Shown one piece after another: positions 35,572-44,213 of a stretch of 64,000 nucleotides of DNA; within the stretch, counting starts at the first letter, position 1, and the number at the start of each line of letters is the position of its first letter. The DNA comes from Actinomadura harenae (GTDB lineage Bacteria > Actinomycetota > Actinomycetes > Streptosporangiales > Streptosporangiaceae). Location of the stretch: assembly GCF_003696215.1 (NCBI RefSeq), contig NZ_RFFG01000009.1, positions 62,001 through 126,000 on the forward strand, given 5' to 3'. A program made the translations under genes and the position numbers. Below the pieces are notes generated by a model. That model was given only the letters and a program-made list of their open reading frames with translations, was not told the DNA's origin and ran no database searches.

Positions 35572-35577
35572 TAGCTT
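35572..35577 (+). promoter_or_regulatory. -10 box TAGCTT for the leaderless HAD gene
   Basis: TAGCTT ends 6 nt before GTG 35584, with no ribosome site between. Confidence 0.5.
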
Positions 35578-35583
35578 GCCGCT

Positions 35584-36246
35584 GTGGCAAATGATGTTGA
35601 ACTGGTGATCTTCGACTGCGACGGCGTGCTGGTGGACAGCGAGCCCATCGCGGTGCGGGTGCATTCGGCGGTCCTGACCGAGCTGGGCTGGCCGGTGAGC
35701 GAGCAGCACGTGATGGAGCGGTTCGTCGGGCGCTCCACCGCGTCCATCAACGAGATGATCGAGGCGGAGCTCGGCCCCGAGCTGACCGCCGAGGCGGAGC
35801 GGCGTTTCAAGCGGCTGCACGCCGAGGCGGTGGACGCCGAGCTCGTCACCGTCGAGGGCATCGAGGAGGCGCTGGACGGGATCGGGCTCCCGTTCTGCGT
35901 GGCGTCCAGCGGCAGCCACGACAAGATGCGGCACACCCTGGGCCGCACCGGCCTGCACGCGCGGTTCGAGGGACGGATCTTCAGCGCGACGCAGGTCGAG
36001 CGGGGCAAACCGGAACCCGACCTGTTCCTCTTCGCCGCCGAGAGCATGGGCGTGAGGCCGGAGGCGTGCGTGGTGGTCGAGGACAGCCGGTTCGGGATCC
36101 AGGCCGCGCGCGCCGCCGGGATGCGGTCGTTCGGCTACGCGGGCGGTCTCACCCCCGCCACATGGCTGGAAGGACCCGGAACGGTCGTCTTCGAGGACAT
36201 GCGCAAGCTGCCGGAACTCGTGCGCCAGCTGGGCCTCACGGACTGA
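35584..36246 (+). CDS. HAD-family sugar-phosphate phosphatase/phosphoglucomutase-like
   Basis: The 220-residue protein has the HAD subfamily IA motifs: I, IFDCDGVLVDSE (nucleophile Asp and general acid Asp); a helical cap; II, FCVASSGSHDKM; III, Lys in ERGKPEPDLFL; IV, VVVEDSRFGIQAARAAGM. The 'DCDGVLVDSE' and 'ASSGSH' pair is typical of beta-phosphoglucomutase-like and sugar-phosphate phosphatases. Substrate not assignable. Monocistronic. Confidence 0.9.
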   Translation: MANDVELVIFDCDGVLVDSEPIAVRVHSAVLTELGWPVSEQHVMERFVGRSTASINEMIEAELGPELTAEAERRFKRLHAEAVDAELVTVEGIEEALDGIGLPFCVASSGSHDKMRHTLGRTGLHARFEGRIFSATQVERGKPEPDLFLFAAESMGVRPEACVVVEDSRFGIQAARAAGMRSFGYAGGLTPATWLEGPGTVVFEDMRKLPELVRQLGLTD

Positions 36247-36343
36247 CTCACATCTGGGCCGATCGCCGGGCCGCGTCCCCGTTCCGCCCGGACGATCGGC
36301 CCAGAACCACGCCCTCGCAGGCGCTCACGCCCGCGACGGCGGG

Positions 36344-37276
36344 TCAGAGGGCAGGAGCGGTCAGGACTTCGGCCAAGTGGTCGACGGTGGCGATGATGGC
36401 ATCGAGGGCGGGGCCGGTGCGGGCGATCGTGAAGCCGTGGCGGCGAGCCCAGAAGGCGGCCTGGACGGCGTGGAGCTGGGCCCAGCGGTGGACGCGGTGG
36501 CGGTCCAGCTCGGCGGACTCGGCGAACACGTCCAGCGCGCGGCCGAAGGCCTTGGCGTGGTCGTCCGCCTGGAGGAGTGACAGGGCCCGGGATTTGAGCA
36601 GCGCGCCCACGTCGTAGGCGGGGTCTCCCGCGAGGCCCTTCGGGTCGATGACCAGCCAGGGTTCGCGCTCGGCCCGCAGGATGTTCCCCGGATGGAGATC
36701 GCCGTGGACCAGGGTGTCCGGTTGTGAGACGCCCAGCCCTTCCGCGGTCGCGATCGCGGTGTCCACGACGCGGTCCGGCAGGGCGTGCGGCAGCTGTTCG
36801 GTGTCCTTGCGCAGCTGGTCGGCCCAGGCGGGGGTCTGGTCCCGCAGACGCGGGACGTGCGGCGGAGCGGGGACGGCGAGGCGGCGGGCGATCCCCCCGG
36901 CGATCCGGATGATCCGGTCGTCGTCCTCAAGAGCGGCCAGTGTGGACGGGGAGGCACGTTCCAGGAGGAGCCCGAATCGTTCGCCGTCGTGCTCGTGCAG
37001 CAGGACGGCGCCCCGGCCGGCCCACGCCGCGAAGGCGTCCGGTTCGTGCACGTTTCCCGGGTGCGGGAACGACACCTTCAGGACGGACGGCCCGGCAGGC
37101 GCCCGGACCGGGACGACGACGCCCACGGCCCCGTGCGTGACCTCACCGTCCGGGACACAGTCCCAGCGGGCGAGCAGGTCGTCCACGATCAGGGGCAGTT
37201 CGGCGAGCCAGCGGGATCCCGGCTCGCCCTCCCGTGCGACGGTGCCGTCCGCGAACGCCTTGGGTACCTCGATCAT
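36344..37276 (-). CDS. APH(6)/hydroxyurea-phosphotransferase family kinase
   Basis: The 310-residue protein matches the aminoglycoside/hydroxyurea resistance kinase family (APH_6_hur): VVVPVRAPAGPSVLKVSFPH (ATP-binding Lys), AGRGAVLLHEHDGERFGLLL, LERASPSTLAAL, then catalytic TLVHGDLHPGNILRA and the metal site WLVIDPKGLAGDPAYDVGAL. Known members phosphorylate streptomycin or hydroxyurea; many actinomycete homologues have no tested substrate, so resistance is a possibility, not a call. TAGGGT ends 6 nt before ATG 37276, suggesting a leaderless mRNA. Confidence 0.88.
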   Translation of the reverse strand: MIEVPKAFADGTVAREGEPGSRWLAELPLIVDDLLARWDCVPDGEVTHGAVGVVVPVRAPAGPSVLKVSFPHPGNVHEPDAFAAWAGRGAVLLHEHDGERFGLLLERASPSTLAALEDDDRIIRIAGGIARRLAVPAPPHVPRLRDQTPAWADQLRKDTEQLPHALPDRVVDTAIATAEGLGVSQPDTLVHGDLHPGNILRAEREPWLVIDPKGLAGDPAYDVGALLKSRALSLLQADDHAKAFGRALDVFAESAELDRHRVHRWAQLHAVQAAFWARRHGFTIARTGPALDAIIATVDHLAEVLTAPAL

Positions 37277-37282
37277 CTGGGC

Positions 37283-37288
37283 ACCCTA
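37283..37288 (-). promoter_or_regulatory. -10 box TAGGGT for the leaderless kinase gene
   Basis: On the minus strand TAGGGT is followed by 6 nt and ATG 37276. Confidence 0.5.
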
Positions 37289-37308
37289 CGCGCGGACGGC
37301 CGCCGGGG

Positions 37309-38232
37309 TCAGCGAATCGGGTTGTCCTGGACGTCCAGCGAGGGACGGGCGCCGAGGTGCTGGAGGGCCTGCGCGGCGAGGCGGTTGCCCGCCGACAGTG
37401 CCTCGGCCGGGGGCTTGCCGTCCAGCCAGGCGGGCAGGAAGCCGGCGACGAAGGCGTCGCCCGCGCCGGTGCCGTCCACGATCTTCTCGACCGGGTCGGC
37501 GGCGACGGTGATCGCCTCCGGGTGGCCGTTGGTGTACCAGAGCGAGCCGTCCGCGCCGTTCTTGATCACGACCTGGGGGTACCAGGCGGTCAGCACCTTG
37601 GCGGCGGCCTCGGGGTTGTCGCGGCCGGTGAGGACCTCGGCCTCGGCGGCGTTGAGGACCAGCAGGCGCGCGCCCTGCGTCCACTCCAGGAACGGCTCGG
37701 CGCCCATGCGCTTGAGCGGCGAGGAGGACGCACCGTCCACCGACACCGACATCTGCGCCTGGCGCGCGAGGTCGAGCGCGTGGATGGCGGCCTTCCGGGA
37801 GCCCTCGTTGATCAGCGAGTAGCCCGACAGATGGAGGTGGACGCCCTGGACGAACAGGTCCTTGCAGCGCTCGACGTCCTCGGGGAGCAGTGCGCTGTTG
37901 GCCCCGGGGTCGGACAGCATGGTGCGGTCGCCCTTGTGGGTGACCAGGACCACGCAGGTGCCGGTCGGGCGTTCGGAGTCCATCACGAGGCGGGCGTCGA
38001 CACCGGAGCCCATCAGCTCCATGTCGCGGTTGCGCCCCGCGATGTCGGAGCCGCGGCGGCCGACGAACGCGACCTCGGCGCCTTCCATCGCGAGCCAGGC
38101 GGCGACGTTGGCACCGGACCCGCCACCATGGCTGGTGACGGCCGCGGGAGTGTCGCTGCCCTTGGCGAGGGGGAAGGCGGCACGTGCCACGGTGTCGGTC
38201 ATCAGGTCGCCAACCACGACTACCCGGGTCAT
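37309..38232 (-). CDS. PfkB-family carbohydrate kinase
   Basis: The 307-residue protein has the ribokinase/PfkB signatures: N-terminal GDLMTDTV, the substrate-side GGSGANVAAWLA near residue 38, AFVGRRGSDIAG, a central LLVLNAAEAEVLTG, VIKNGADGSLWY, and the C-terminal anion hole and catalytic Asp DGTGAGDAFVAGFL. It phosphorylates a sugar or nucleoside; the exact substrate cannot be read from sequence. GAGGTGAT precedes ATG 38232. It stands alone and is divergent from the acyltransferase gene. Confidence 0.92.
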   Translation of the reverse strand: MTRVVVVGDLMTDTVARAAFPLAKGSDTPAAVTSHGGGSGANVAAWLAMEGAEVAFVGRRGSDIAGRNRDMELMGSGVDARLVMDSERPTGTCVVLVTHKGDRTMLSDPGANSALLPEDVERCKDLFVQGVHLHLSGYSLINEGSRKAAIHALDLARQAQMSVSVDGASSSPLKRMGAEPFLEWTQGARLLVLNAAEAEVLTGRDNPEAAAKVLTAWYPQVVIKNGADGSLWYTNGHPEAITVAADPVEKIVDGTGAGDAFVAGFLPAWLDGKPPAEALSAGNRLAAQALQHLGARPSLDVQDNPIR

Positions 38233-38328
38233 GGGGTCATCACCTCGATCAACACGGCCCGCAGAATGGCGGAGTGGGCGTAGGGCGGAGTTCGCGGGCA
38301 GGGCGTAGGCACGACCGTAACAGCTCTT

Positions 38329-38344
38329 GACCTCAGATGAGGTC
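38329..38344. promoter_or_regulatory. Small inverted repeat upstream of the PfkB kinase gene
   Basis: GACCTCAGATGAGGTC is a 6-bp inverted repeat with a 4-base centre, in the divergent region between the PfkB and acyltransferase genes. It could be an operator; there is no second copy in view. Confidence 0.35.
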
Positions 38345-38441
38345 TCGAACGCGCGGCGATGCCCAGGGACACGGCGCTTCACGCCGGCCGGACCGGTGCA
38401 TTCACGGTCGAGGCGGACGCGGGCCACGCGGACCCGTGGCC

Positions 38442-38447
38442 TAGTCT
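38442..38447 (+). promoter_or_regulatory. -10 box TAGTCT for the leaderless acyltransferase gene
   Basis: TAGTCT ends 7 nt before GTG 38455; no ribosome site is seen. Confidence 0.5.
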
Positions 38448-38454
38448 CGGGTGC

Positions 38455-41025
38455 GTGAGCGGGGAGAGCAAGCGGGAGCATCCGGACCAGCGAGAACTTC
38501 CCGGCGGCCGGGACTATCCCGACCAGTGGGAGGCGGACGTCGTCCTCACCGACGGCGGGACGGCGCACCTGAGGCCGATCAGGCCGGAGGACGCCGACCT
38601 GCTGAGGTCGTTCTATGCCCGTCTGTCCGCCGAGACGATCTACTACCGGTTCTTCTCGCCTCGTCCCCACCTGTCCGATCGTGAGATCCAGCACTTCACG
38701 AACGTCGACCATGATCGCCGGGTCGGGCTGATCGCCACGATCGGCGGCGACATGGTGGCGGTCGTCCGCTACGACCGGCTCACCAACCGGCCCGGGACGG
38801 CCGAGGTCGCCTTCCTCGTCGAGGACGCGCACCAGGGCCGCGGCCTGGGGGCCGTCCTGCTGGAGCACATCGCCGCCGCCGCCCGCGAGCGCGGCGTCCA
38901 CCGGTTCGTGGCCAGCGTCCTGCCCGACAACCGGCGGATGACGCGGGTCTTCCGCGAGGCCGGTTACAAGGCCGAGCAGAGCTTCGAGGACGGGGTGATC
39001 GAGCTCGTCCTCGACCTGGAGCCCACGGAGACCTCGGTGGAGGTCACGTCCGCGCGCGAGCACCGGGCCGAGGCGCGGTCCATCCAGCGGCTCATGACGC
39101 CGCGTTCCGTGGCGGTCGTGGGCGCCAGCAGGGCCGAGCACAGCGTGGGGCAGACCGTCCTGAGGAACCTGCTGGGCGGGGACTTCAACGGACCCATCTA
39201 CCCGGTGCACCCCACGGCGAAGGCCGTCGCAGGCGTGCGCGCGTACGAGTCCGTCCTGGACATCCCGGACGAGATCGACCTGGCTGTCGTCGCCGTCCGG
39301 GCCAATGCCGTGCACGAGGTGGTCGAGCAGTGCGCCAACAAGGGCGTCCATGGGCTGGTCGTGGTTTCGTCGGGATTCGGCGAGGCCGGCCCTGAAGGAC
39401 GTGCCCGGCAAGAGGAACTCGTCCGCCTGGCTCGGGCCTGGGGGATGCGCGTGGTCGGTCCCAACTGCCTTGGCATCGCCAATACCGACCCGGACTACCG
39501 CCTGAACGCGACCCTCGCGCCGACCCTGCCCGGACGCGGTCCAGTGGGCTTCTTCTCGCAGTCCGGTGCGCTGGGCACAGCGATCCTTCAGCGGACGGCC
39601 GAACGCGGCCTCGGCCTCTCCACGTTCGTTTCGGCGGGAAACCGGGCGGACGTCTCCGGCAACGACCTCATGCAGTACTGGGAAGAGGATCCGGCCACCA
39701 AGGCCGTCCTGCTCTACCTGGAATCACTGGGAAACCCGCGTAAGTTCGCGCGCCTTGCCCGACGGCTGTCCCGGCGTAAGCCGATCGTGGTCGTCAAGAG
39801 CGGACGCAGCACGCAGGGTGTTCCGCTGGGGCACGCGGCGCGCGCGCTGAGCCTGCCCGACCACGCCGTAAGCGCGCTGTTCGCGCAGGCGGGCGTGATC
39901 CGGGTCGAGGACCTTTCCGAGCTGTTCGACGTCGCGCAGCTGCTCGCCTACCAGCCGCTCCCCGCAGGGGACCGCATCGCCATCATCGACAACAGCGACT
40001 CCCTGGGGCTGCTCGCCCAGGACGCGGCGGTCGCGCATGGCCTCCGGGTCCGTCCTCCAGTGGACCTCGGGCCCCTCGCAGACGCGGACGCGTACGAGGC
40101 GGCCCTCGCGGCGGCGCTGCGCGACGAGAACGTGGACGCCGTCGTCGCGCTGTTCACCCCGCCCACGATCGGCGGCTACGACGTGCGCGTCCCGGAGAAG
40201 ATCCTGAGGCTGGCGGCCGGGTCGTCCAAGCCGATCGTGGCGACCTACCTGGGATTCAAGGGCATGCCGTCCGACCTGCGGATCAACGCGCCGGACGGCA
40301 GCGCGGCCGCCGGGTCCGTGCCGTCCTATCCGGCCCCGGAGGACGCCGTCCGGGCGCTCGCCTATGTGGTCAGGTACGCGCAGTGGCGGCAGCGTCCGCA
40401 CGGCCGCGTCTCGGACCTGATCAGCGCGGAGGACCGTCGCCGGGCCCGCGCGCTCGTCAGCGGGTGGCTGGACGACCTGCCCGGCGACGCAGCCCCGCTC
40501 ACGGCCACGCGCGCGCAGGTGGCCGACCTGCTGACCTGCTACGGCATCCGGCTGGCAGACCCTGACCCGGACACGGGCGGGGACACGGCCGCTGCCCCCG
40601 GCTCGCAGGGGCCTGAGGTGGACTGTGACGGCTCGGGAGTGCCCGTCCGGATCCTGACCTCGGAGGACCCGTCCTTCGGCGCCGTGGTGTCGTTCGGGCT
40701 CGCGGACGAGACCGCCGCGCTGCTGGACGACCGCGCCTACCGGCTCGCGCCGCTCACCGACGCCGAGTCCGCCGAGATGATCCGCGCCATCCGGACCGCG
40801 CCCCTGCTGCTCGGCCACCGGGGCGCGGAGCCCGTGGACGTCTCCGCCCTGGAGGATCTGCTGCAGCGGGTCGCCAGGCTCGGTGACGACCTGCCGGAGG
40901 TCGCCCGGCTCGAGCTGAACCCCGTGATCGCGGACGCCTCCGGGGTGTCGGTGCGAGGCGTCCGCCTGCTGCTGCAACAGCCGATGGGACCGCGCCCCGA
41001 GCTCGGCCCGCGCCGCCTGGGCTAG
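38455..41025 (+). CDS. GNAT / acyl-CoA synthetase (NDP-forming)-like protein acyltransferase
   Basis: The 856-residue protein joins an N-terminal GNAT domain (TYYRFFSPRPHLSDREIQHF-like segment, then VEDAHQGRGLGAVLLEHIAA with the acetyl-CoA loop) to a CoA-binding Rossmann domain (TPRSVAVVGASRAEHSVGQT), a succinyl-CoA-synthetase-like ligase (GPVGFFSQSGALGTAIL, FVSAGNRADVSGNDLMQYWE) and a short C-terminal ATP-grasp remnant (VADLLTCYGIRLADP to VARLELNPVIADASGV). This is a Pat/YfiQ-type lysine acetyltransferase with the GNAT in front. The ATP-grasp part is about half the usual length, so synthetase activity is unlikely and the large domain is probably regulatory. Confidence 0.88.
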   Translation: MSGESKREHPDQRELPGGRDYPDQWEADVVLTDGGTAHLRPIRPEDADLLRSFYARLSAETIYYRFFSPRPHLSDREIQHFTNVDHDRRVGLIATIGGDMVAVVRYDRLTNRPGTAEVAFLVEDAHQGRGLGAVLLEHIAAAARERGVHRFVASVLPDNRRMTRVFREAGYKAEQSFEDGVIELVLDLEPTETSVEVTSAREHRAEARSIQRLMTPRSVAVVGASRAEHSVGQTVLRNLLGGDFNGPIYPVHPTAKAVAGVRAYESVLDIPDEIDLAVVAVRANAVHEVVEQCANKGVHGLVVVSSGFGEAGPEGRARQEELVRLARAWGMRVVGPNCLGIANTDPDYRLNATLAPTLPGRGPVGFFSQSGALGTAILQRTAERGLGLSTFVSAGNRADVSGNDLMQYWEEDPATKAVLLYLESLGNPRKFARLARRLSRRKPIVVVKSGRSTQGVPLGHAARALSLPDHAVSALFAQAGVIRVEDLSELFDVAQLLAYQPLPAGDRIAIIDNSDSLGLLAQDAAVAHGLRVRPPVDLGPLADADAYEAALAAALRDENVDAVVALFTPPTIGGYDVRVPEKILRLAAGSSKPIVATYLGFKGMPSDLRINAPDGSAAAGSVPSYPAPEDAVRALAYVVRYAQWRQRPHGRVSDLISAEDRRRARALVSGWLDDLPGDAAPLTATRAQVADLLTCYGIRLADPDPDTGGDTAAAPGSQGPEVDCDGSGVPVRILTSEDPSFGAVVSFGLADETAALLDDRAYRLAPLTDAESAEMIRAIRTAPLLLGHRGAEPVDVSALEDLLQRVARLGDDLPEVARLELNPVIADASGVSVRGVRLLLQQPMGPRPELGPRRLG

Positions 41026-41044
41026 GCCCTCCGGGAGCCGGGCG

Positions 41045-41272
41045 TCAGGACGGCGGTCCGGGTGCCGGGCCGGGTTCCGGCGGAATCGGATCAGGTGCCG
41101 GGCCGGGCGGGATCGGGTCCGGCGCGGGCCCGGGCGGGACGGGGCCCGGCTGCGGTTGCGGCGGTGCCGGGGGCGGCTCGGGACGCGGGACGGGCGGGGG
41201 CGGCAGGGGAGCCGGCTCCGGGCCGGGCCGGGGGATCGGCTGCGGCGAAGGAAGTGGATCTCTGTCTGTCAT
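41045..41272 (-). CDS. Short proline-rich hypothetical protein
   Basis: This 75-codon frame begins MTDRDPLPSPQPIPRPGPEP and is more than half proline, with the block PPGPAPDPIPPGPAPDP tandemly repeated. Low complexity makes a chance frame possible in DNA this GC-rich, though the consistent Pro spacing and a modest GGATGGGG upstream favour a real small protein. If real it would be unstructured. It reads toward the acyltransferase gene. Confidence 0.35.
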   Translation of the reverse strand: MTDRDPLPSPQPIPRPGPEPAPLPPPPVPRPEPPPAPPQPQPGPVPPGPAPDPIPPGPAPDPIPPEPGPAPGPPS

Positions 41273-41470
41273 GTCCCCATCCGTACCCAGGACGGGCGCC
41301 GGAGGACCCTTCCGGGACGTCCACCAGGCCCGGGACCAGAGCGTTCGGCCCCCGGACGGCCCGGGCGACGGGTCCGCCGGACGCCTCGTGCGGGCGCGGA
41401 GTGCCCCGGCGGCGGGCCTTCCGGGGCCCGGAACGGTCCCGCCCGTGTGCGGGCACGGGCCCGGACAGGG

Positions 41471-41476
41471 CAGGAT
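41471..41476 (+). promoter_or_regulatory. -10 box CAGGAT for the leaderless DUF5998 gene
   Basis: CAGGAT (a variant of TAGGAT) ends 6 nt before ATG 41483. Confidence 0.4.
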
Positions 41477-41482
41477 GGATAC

Positions 41483-42064
41483 ATGAGGGAAACCCGAGCG
41501 ACGGCTCACGGGTTGCGCACCGCCATCGAGCGCAGCGGTTACTACCCGGGCCTGGTCGCGGACGCGGTCGAGTCCGCCATCGGCGACGAGCGCGTCGTCG
41601 CGTACGTGGTGCATCACGAGGCGGCGTTCGACCCCGCGATGGAGGTCCGCCGCCACGTCACCGTGCTGGCGCTGACCGCGAGCCGCCTGCTGCTGTGCCA
41701 CACCGACGAGCACCCGCCCGGCGAGGGGATGACCCGTCCGCACGCGTCCACCACCACCGAGGCCGTGAAGCTGGACCGGGTCCAGTCGGTCGCGCTCACC
41801 CGGGTCGTCCCCGACCCGGAGACGTACGTGCCGGGCATGCCGCCCAGCGAGGTCGTGCTGACCATCGGCTGGGGCGCGATCGCCCACATAGATCTCGAGC
41901 CCGCGACCTGCGGTGACGAGAACTGCGAGGCCGATCACGGCTACACCGGCAGCGTCACCGCGGACGACCTCTCGCTGCGCGTGAGCGAGGCCGCGGACGG
42001 CGGGGACGCCGTCACCCAGGTCCTGGCCTTCGCCGAGGCCCTGTCCACCGCCACGGCCCGGTGA
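41483..42064 (+). CDS. DUF5998-family protein
   Basis: The 193-residue protein is an actinobacterial conserved hypothetical: LRTAIERSGYYPGLVADAVE, VAYVVHHEAAFDPAMEVRRH, VLALTASRLLLCHTDEHPP, VQSVALTRVVPDPETYVPG, ACGDENCEADHGYTG-like TCGDENCEADHGYTGSVTAD. The middle resembles a PH-like beta-sandwich. Function unknown. It overlaps the next gene (GTGA), and this pair is conserved in actinomycetes as far as I recall. Confidence 0.82.
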   Translation: MRETRATAHGLRTAIERSGYYPGLVADAVESAIGDERVVAYVVHHEAAFDPAMEVRRHVTVLALTASRLLLCHTDEHPPGEGMTRPHASTTTEAVKLDRVQSVALTRVVPDPETYVPGMPPSEVVLTIGWGAIAHIDLEPATCGDENCEADHGYTGSVTADDLSLRVSEAADGGDAVTQVLAFAEALSTATAR

Positions 42065-43209
42065 CCGGCGCGCCCGCCCCCGGGCCCGGGGGCACCCCGT
42101 CGCCGCCCGCGCCGCGGTACGGGTCGGGGGCGCTGGCGGACCTCACCGCGTCCGTCCTGGGGACGCTGGGGGTTCCGGGGGCGACCAACACGCTTGGCCT
42201 GGCCCGGGTCCCGCGCGCGTGCGTGCTGGTCATCGACGGTCTCGGCTGGGACCTCCTGCGCGCGCACCCGGACGAGGCCCCGTTCCTGAACTCCATGGCA
42301 GACCGGCCGCTCACGGCCGGGCTGCCCGCGACGACAGCCACCAGCCTCGGGTCGCTCTCCACCGGGCTGCCCCCTGGCGCGCACGGTCTCCTCGGGTTCC
42401 AGTTCGCCGTGCCCGGCACAGGCCGCCTGCTGAACTGTCTCAGATGGCAGGACGATCTGGCCGACCCCTCCGAGTTTCAGCCGACACCCACGGTCTACGA
42501 GCGGGCGGCCACTGACGGTGTGGCCACGTCCTACATCTCGCTCGGTCTGTACAAGGAAACCGGTCTCAGCAAGGCCACCACGCGTGGCGCGGCCTACATC
42601 CCCGCGAACAGCCTGGGGCAGATCGTCGCGCAGGCCGAACACGCGCTGCGGCAAGGCGATCGCGCTTATGTGACCGCCTACCACGCCGACCTGGATTCGA
42701 CCGGTCACCAGTTCGGCTGTGGCTCACCCCATTGGCGGCACCAACTCCGCTTTATGGACCTTCTCGCCGAGCAGATCGCGGAGATTCTGCCGTCCGGCGC
42801 GGCGCTTTATGTGACGGGCGACCACGGCATGACCAACCCGGTCGACCGGGTGGACGTCGATACCGTTCCCGAGTTGGCCGCTGGGATCGCCCTGCTGGGC
42901 GGGGACGCCCGGTGCCGTTACGTCTATGCCGAGCCCGGTGCGGAGGCCGACGTGCTCGCCGCATGGCGCGCGACGGTCGGGGACCGGGCCTGGGTCGCGT
43001 CCCGGGAGGAGGCCGTGGCGGCGGGCTGGTTCGGGCCGGTCTCCCCAGAACTGCTTCCTCGCATCGGTGATGTCGTGGCCGTGCCTTTCACCGACCTCGC
43101 GATCGTCGCGAGCACCCGCGAACCTTGGCTCGGCCGCATGGTCGGCATGCATGGCTCACTGGTCCCGGCGGAACAACTCGTCCCCCTGGTCGCCGCCGTC
43201 CGCGAATAG
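42061..43209 (+). CDS. Alkaline-phosphatase-superfamily nucleotide pyrophosphatase/phosphodiesterase-like
   Basis: The 382-residue protein has the phosphodiesterase branch motifs: ACVLVIDGLGWDLLRAHPDE (first metal Asp), nucleophile Thr in LPATTATSLGSLSTGLPPGA, HGLLGFQ, YHADLDSTGHQFG (metal Asp and His) and YVTGDHGMTNP. There is no signal peptide. It would hydrolyse a phosphodiester or pyrophosphate such as a nucleotide sugar. GTG 42061 overlaps the DUF5998 stop. A 7-bp hairpin (43225-43231 with 43251-43257) follows. Confidence 0.88.
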   Translation: MTGAPAPGPGGTPSPPAPRYGSGALADLTASVLGTLGVPGATNTLGLARVPRACVLVIDGLGWDLLRAHPDEAPFLNSMADRPLTAGLPATTATSLGSLSTGLPPGAHGLLGFQFAVPGTGRLLNCLRWQDDLADPSEFQPTPTVYERAATDGVATSYISLGLYKETGLSKATTRGAAYIPANSLGQIVAQAEHALRQGDRAYVTAYHADLDSTGHQFGCGSPHWRHQLRFMDLLAEQIAEILPSGAALYVTGDHGMTNPVDRVDVDTVPELAAGIALLGGDARCRYVYAEPGAEADVLAAWRATVGDRAWVASREEAVAAGWFGPVSPELLPRIGDVVAVPFTDLAIVASTREPWLGRMVGMHGSLVPAEQLVPLVAAVRE

Positions 43210-43279
43210 TACGTACGCGCAGGTGGACGGCTCGTGCGCACGCGTGTGGGGCCGTCCGCGCGTGCCGCACGGTGCTCAA

Positions 43280-43285
43280 TACACT
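43280..43285 (+). promoter_or_regulatory. -10 box TACACT for the leaderless rhodanese gene
   Basis: TACACT ends 7 nt before GTG 43293. Confidence 0.5.
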
Positions 43286-43292
43286 CGGTGGT

Positions 43293-44201
43293 GTGACGAA
43301 CCTGCCTTCGGCTCTCCCTAATTCGGGCAATGCCGGTCAGACTGGCGATGTGAACCTTCTCATCGACGCGTCCATGCTGGGACGGTTGCTGAATTCCGGG
43401 GCACCCGCGCCCGTGCTGCTCGATGTGCGCTGGCACCTGGGAGGCCCTCCCGGCGTCGAGTCCTATAGGAAGGGGCATCTGCCCGGCGCGGTCTTCGTGG
43501 ACCTGGACCGGGACGTCGCCGGAACGCCCGGTTCGGAAGGCCGTCACCCCCTGCCGGACCCGGCCGAGTTCCAGGCCGCGATGCGGCGCGCCGGAGTCTC
43601 CGGGGACAGCCGGGTGATCGTCTATGACGGCGCCGATTCGACGGCCGCGGCGCGTCTCTGGTGGACCCTCCGGTACTTCGGCCACGAGGACGTCCATGTC
43701 CTGGACGGCGGCTACCACGCCTGGACTACGGCGGGCCACCCGGTGGAGACCGATTCGACGCCCGGCCAAGAGAACACGGCCGCCGAGCCTGGTGACTTCA
43801 GGGCACGCCCCGGGAACCTGCCGGTTCTGGATGCGGAGGGGGCCGCGTCCCTGGCCAAGGCGGGTGTGCTCCTCGACGCGCGCGCGTCGGAGCGCTACCG
43901 GGGCGAGGTCGAGCCGATCGATCCGGTCGCCGGGCACATCCCGGGCGCCGTGAACGCGCCGACCCTGGGGAACGTGGGCGTGGACAGCCGGTTCCTGCCG
44001 TCCGGGCTGTTGCGCGAGCGGTTCGCCGAACTCGGCGCGACGGACGCGGTGGACGTGGGCGTGTACTGCGGCTCCGGGGTCACCGCCGCTCACGAGATCC
44101 TTGCCCTGCACATCGCGGGTATTCCGGCCGCCTTGTACGTCGGGTCGTGGTCCGCGTGGGTCGCGGACCCGACCCATCCGGTCGCCACCGGCGAGGCCTG
44201 A
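43293..44201 (+). CDS. Two-domain sulfurtransferase (rhodanese/SseA-like)
   Basis: The 302-residue protein has an inactive N-terminal rhodanese domain (VLLDVRWHLGGPPG, GHLPGAVFVDLDRDV, VIVYDGADSTAAARLWWTLR, VHVLDGGYHAW) and a catalytic C-terminal one with GHIPGAVNAP and the active-site loop VYCGSGVTAAH (Cys259). It moves sulfane sulfur from thiosulfate or mercaptopyruvate to an acceptor such as cyanide. GTG 43293 is chosen for its leaderless promoter; GTG 43350 (MNLLIDASML) is the alternative. Confidence 0.9.
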   Translation: MTNLPSALPNSGNAGQTGDVNLLIDASMLGRLLNSGAPAPVLLDVRWHLGGPPGVESYRKGHLPGAVFVDLDRDVAGTPGSEGRHPLPDPAEFQAAMRRAGVSGDSRVIVYDGADSTAAARLWWTLRYFGHEDVHVLDGGYHAWTTAGHPVETDSTPGQENTAAEPGDFRARPGNLPVLDAEGAASLAKAGVLLDARASERYRGEVEPIDPVAGHIPGAVNAPTLGNVGVDSRFLPSGLLRERFAELGATDAVDVGVYCGSGVTAAHEILALHIAGIPAALYVGSWSAWVADPTHPVATGEA

Positions 44202-44213
44202 TCCCGCTGCCGG

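Noticed and set aside
36344..37276. A clear antibiotic-resistance gene.
   Set aside because: The fold and catalytic motifs fit APH(6)/hydroxyurea kinases, but chromosomal actinomycete members are common and mostly untested, and there is no mobile or biosynthetic context.
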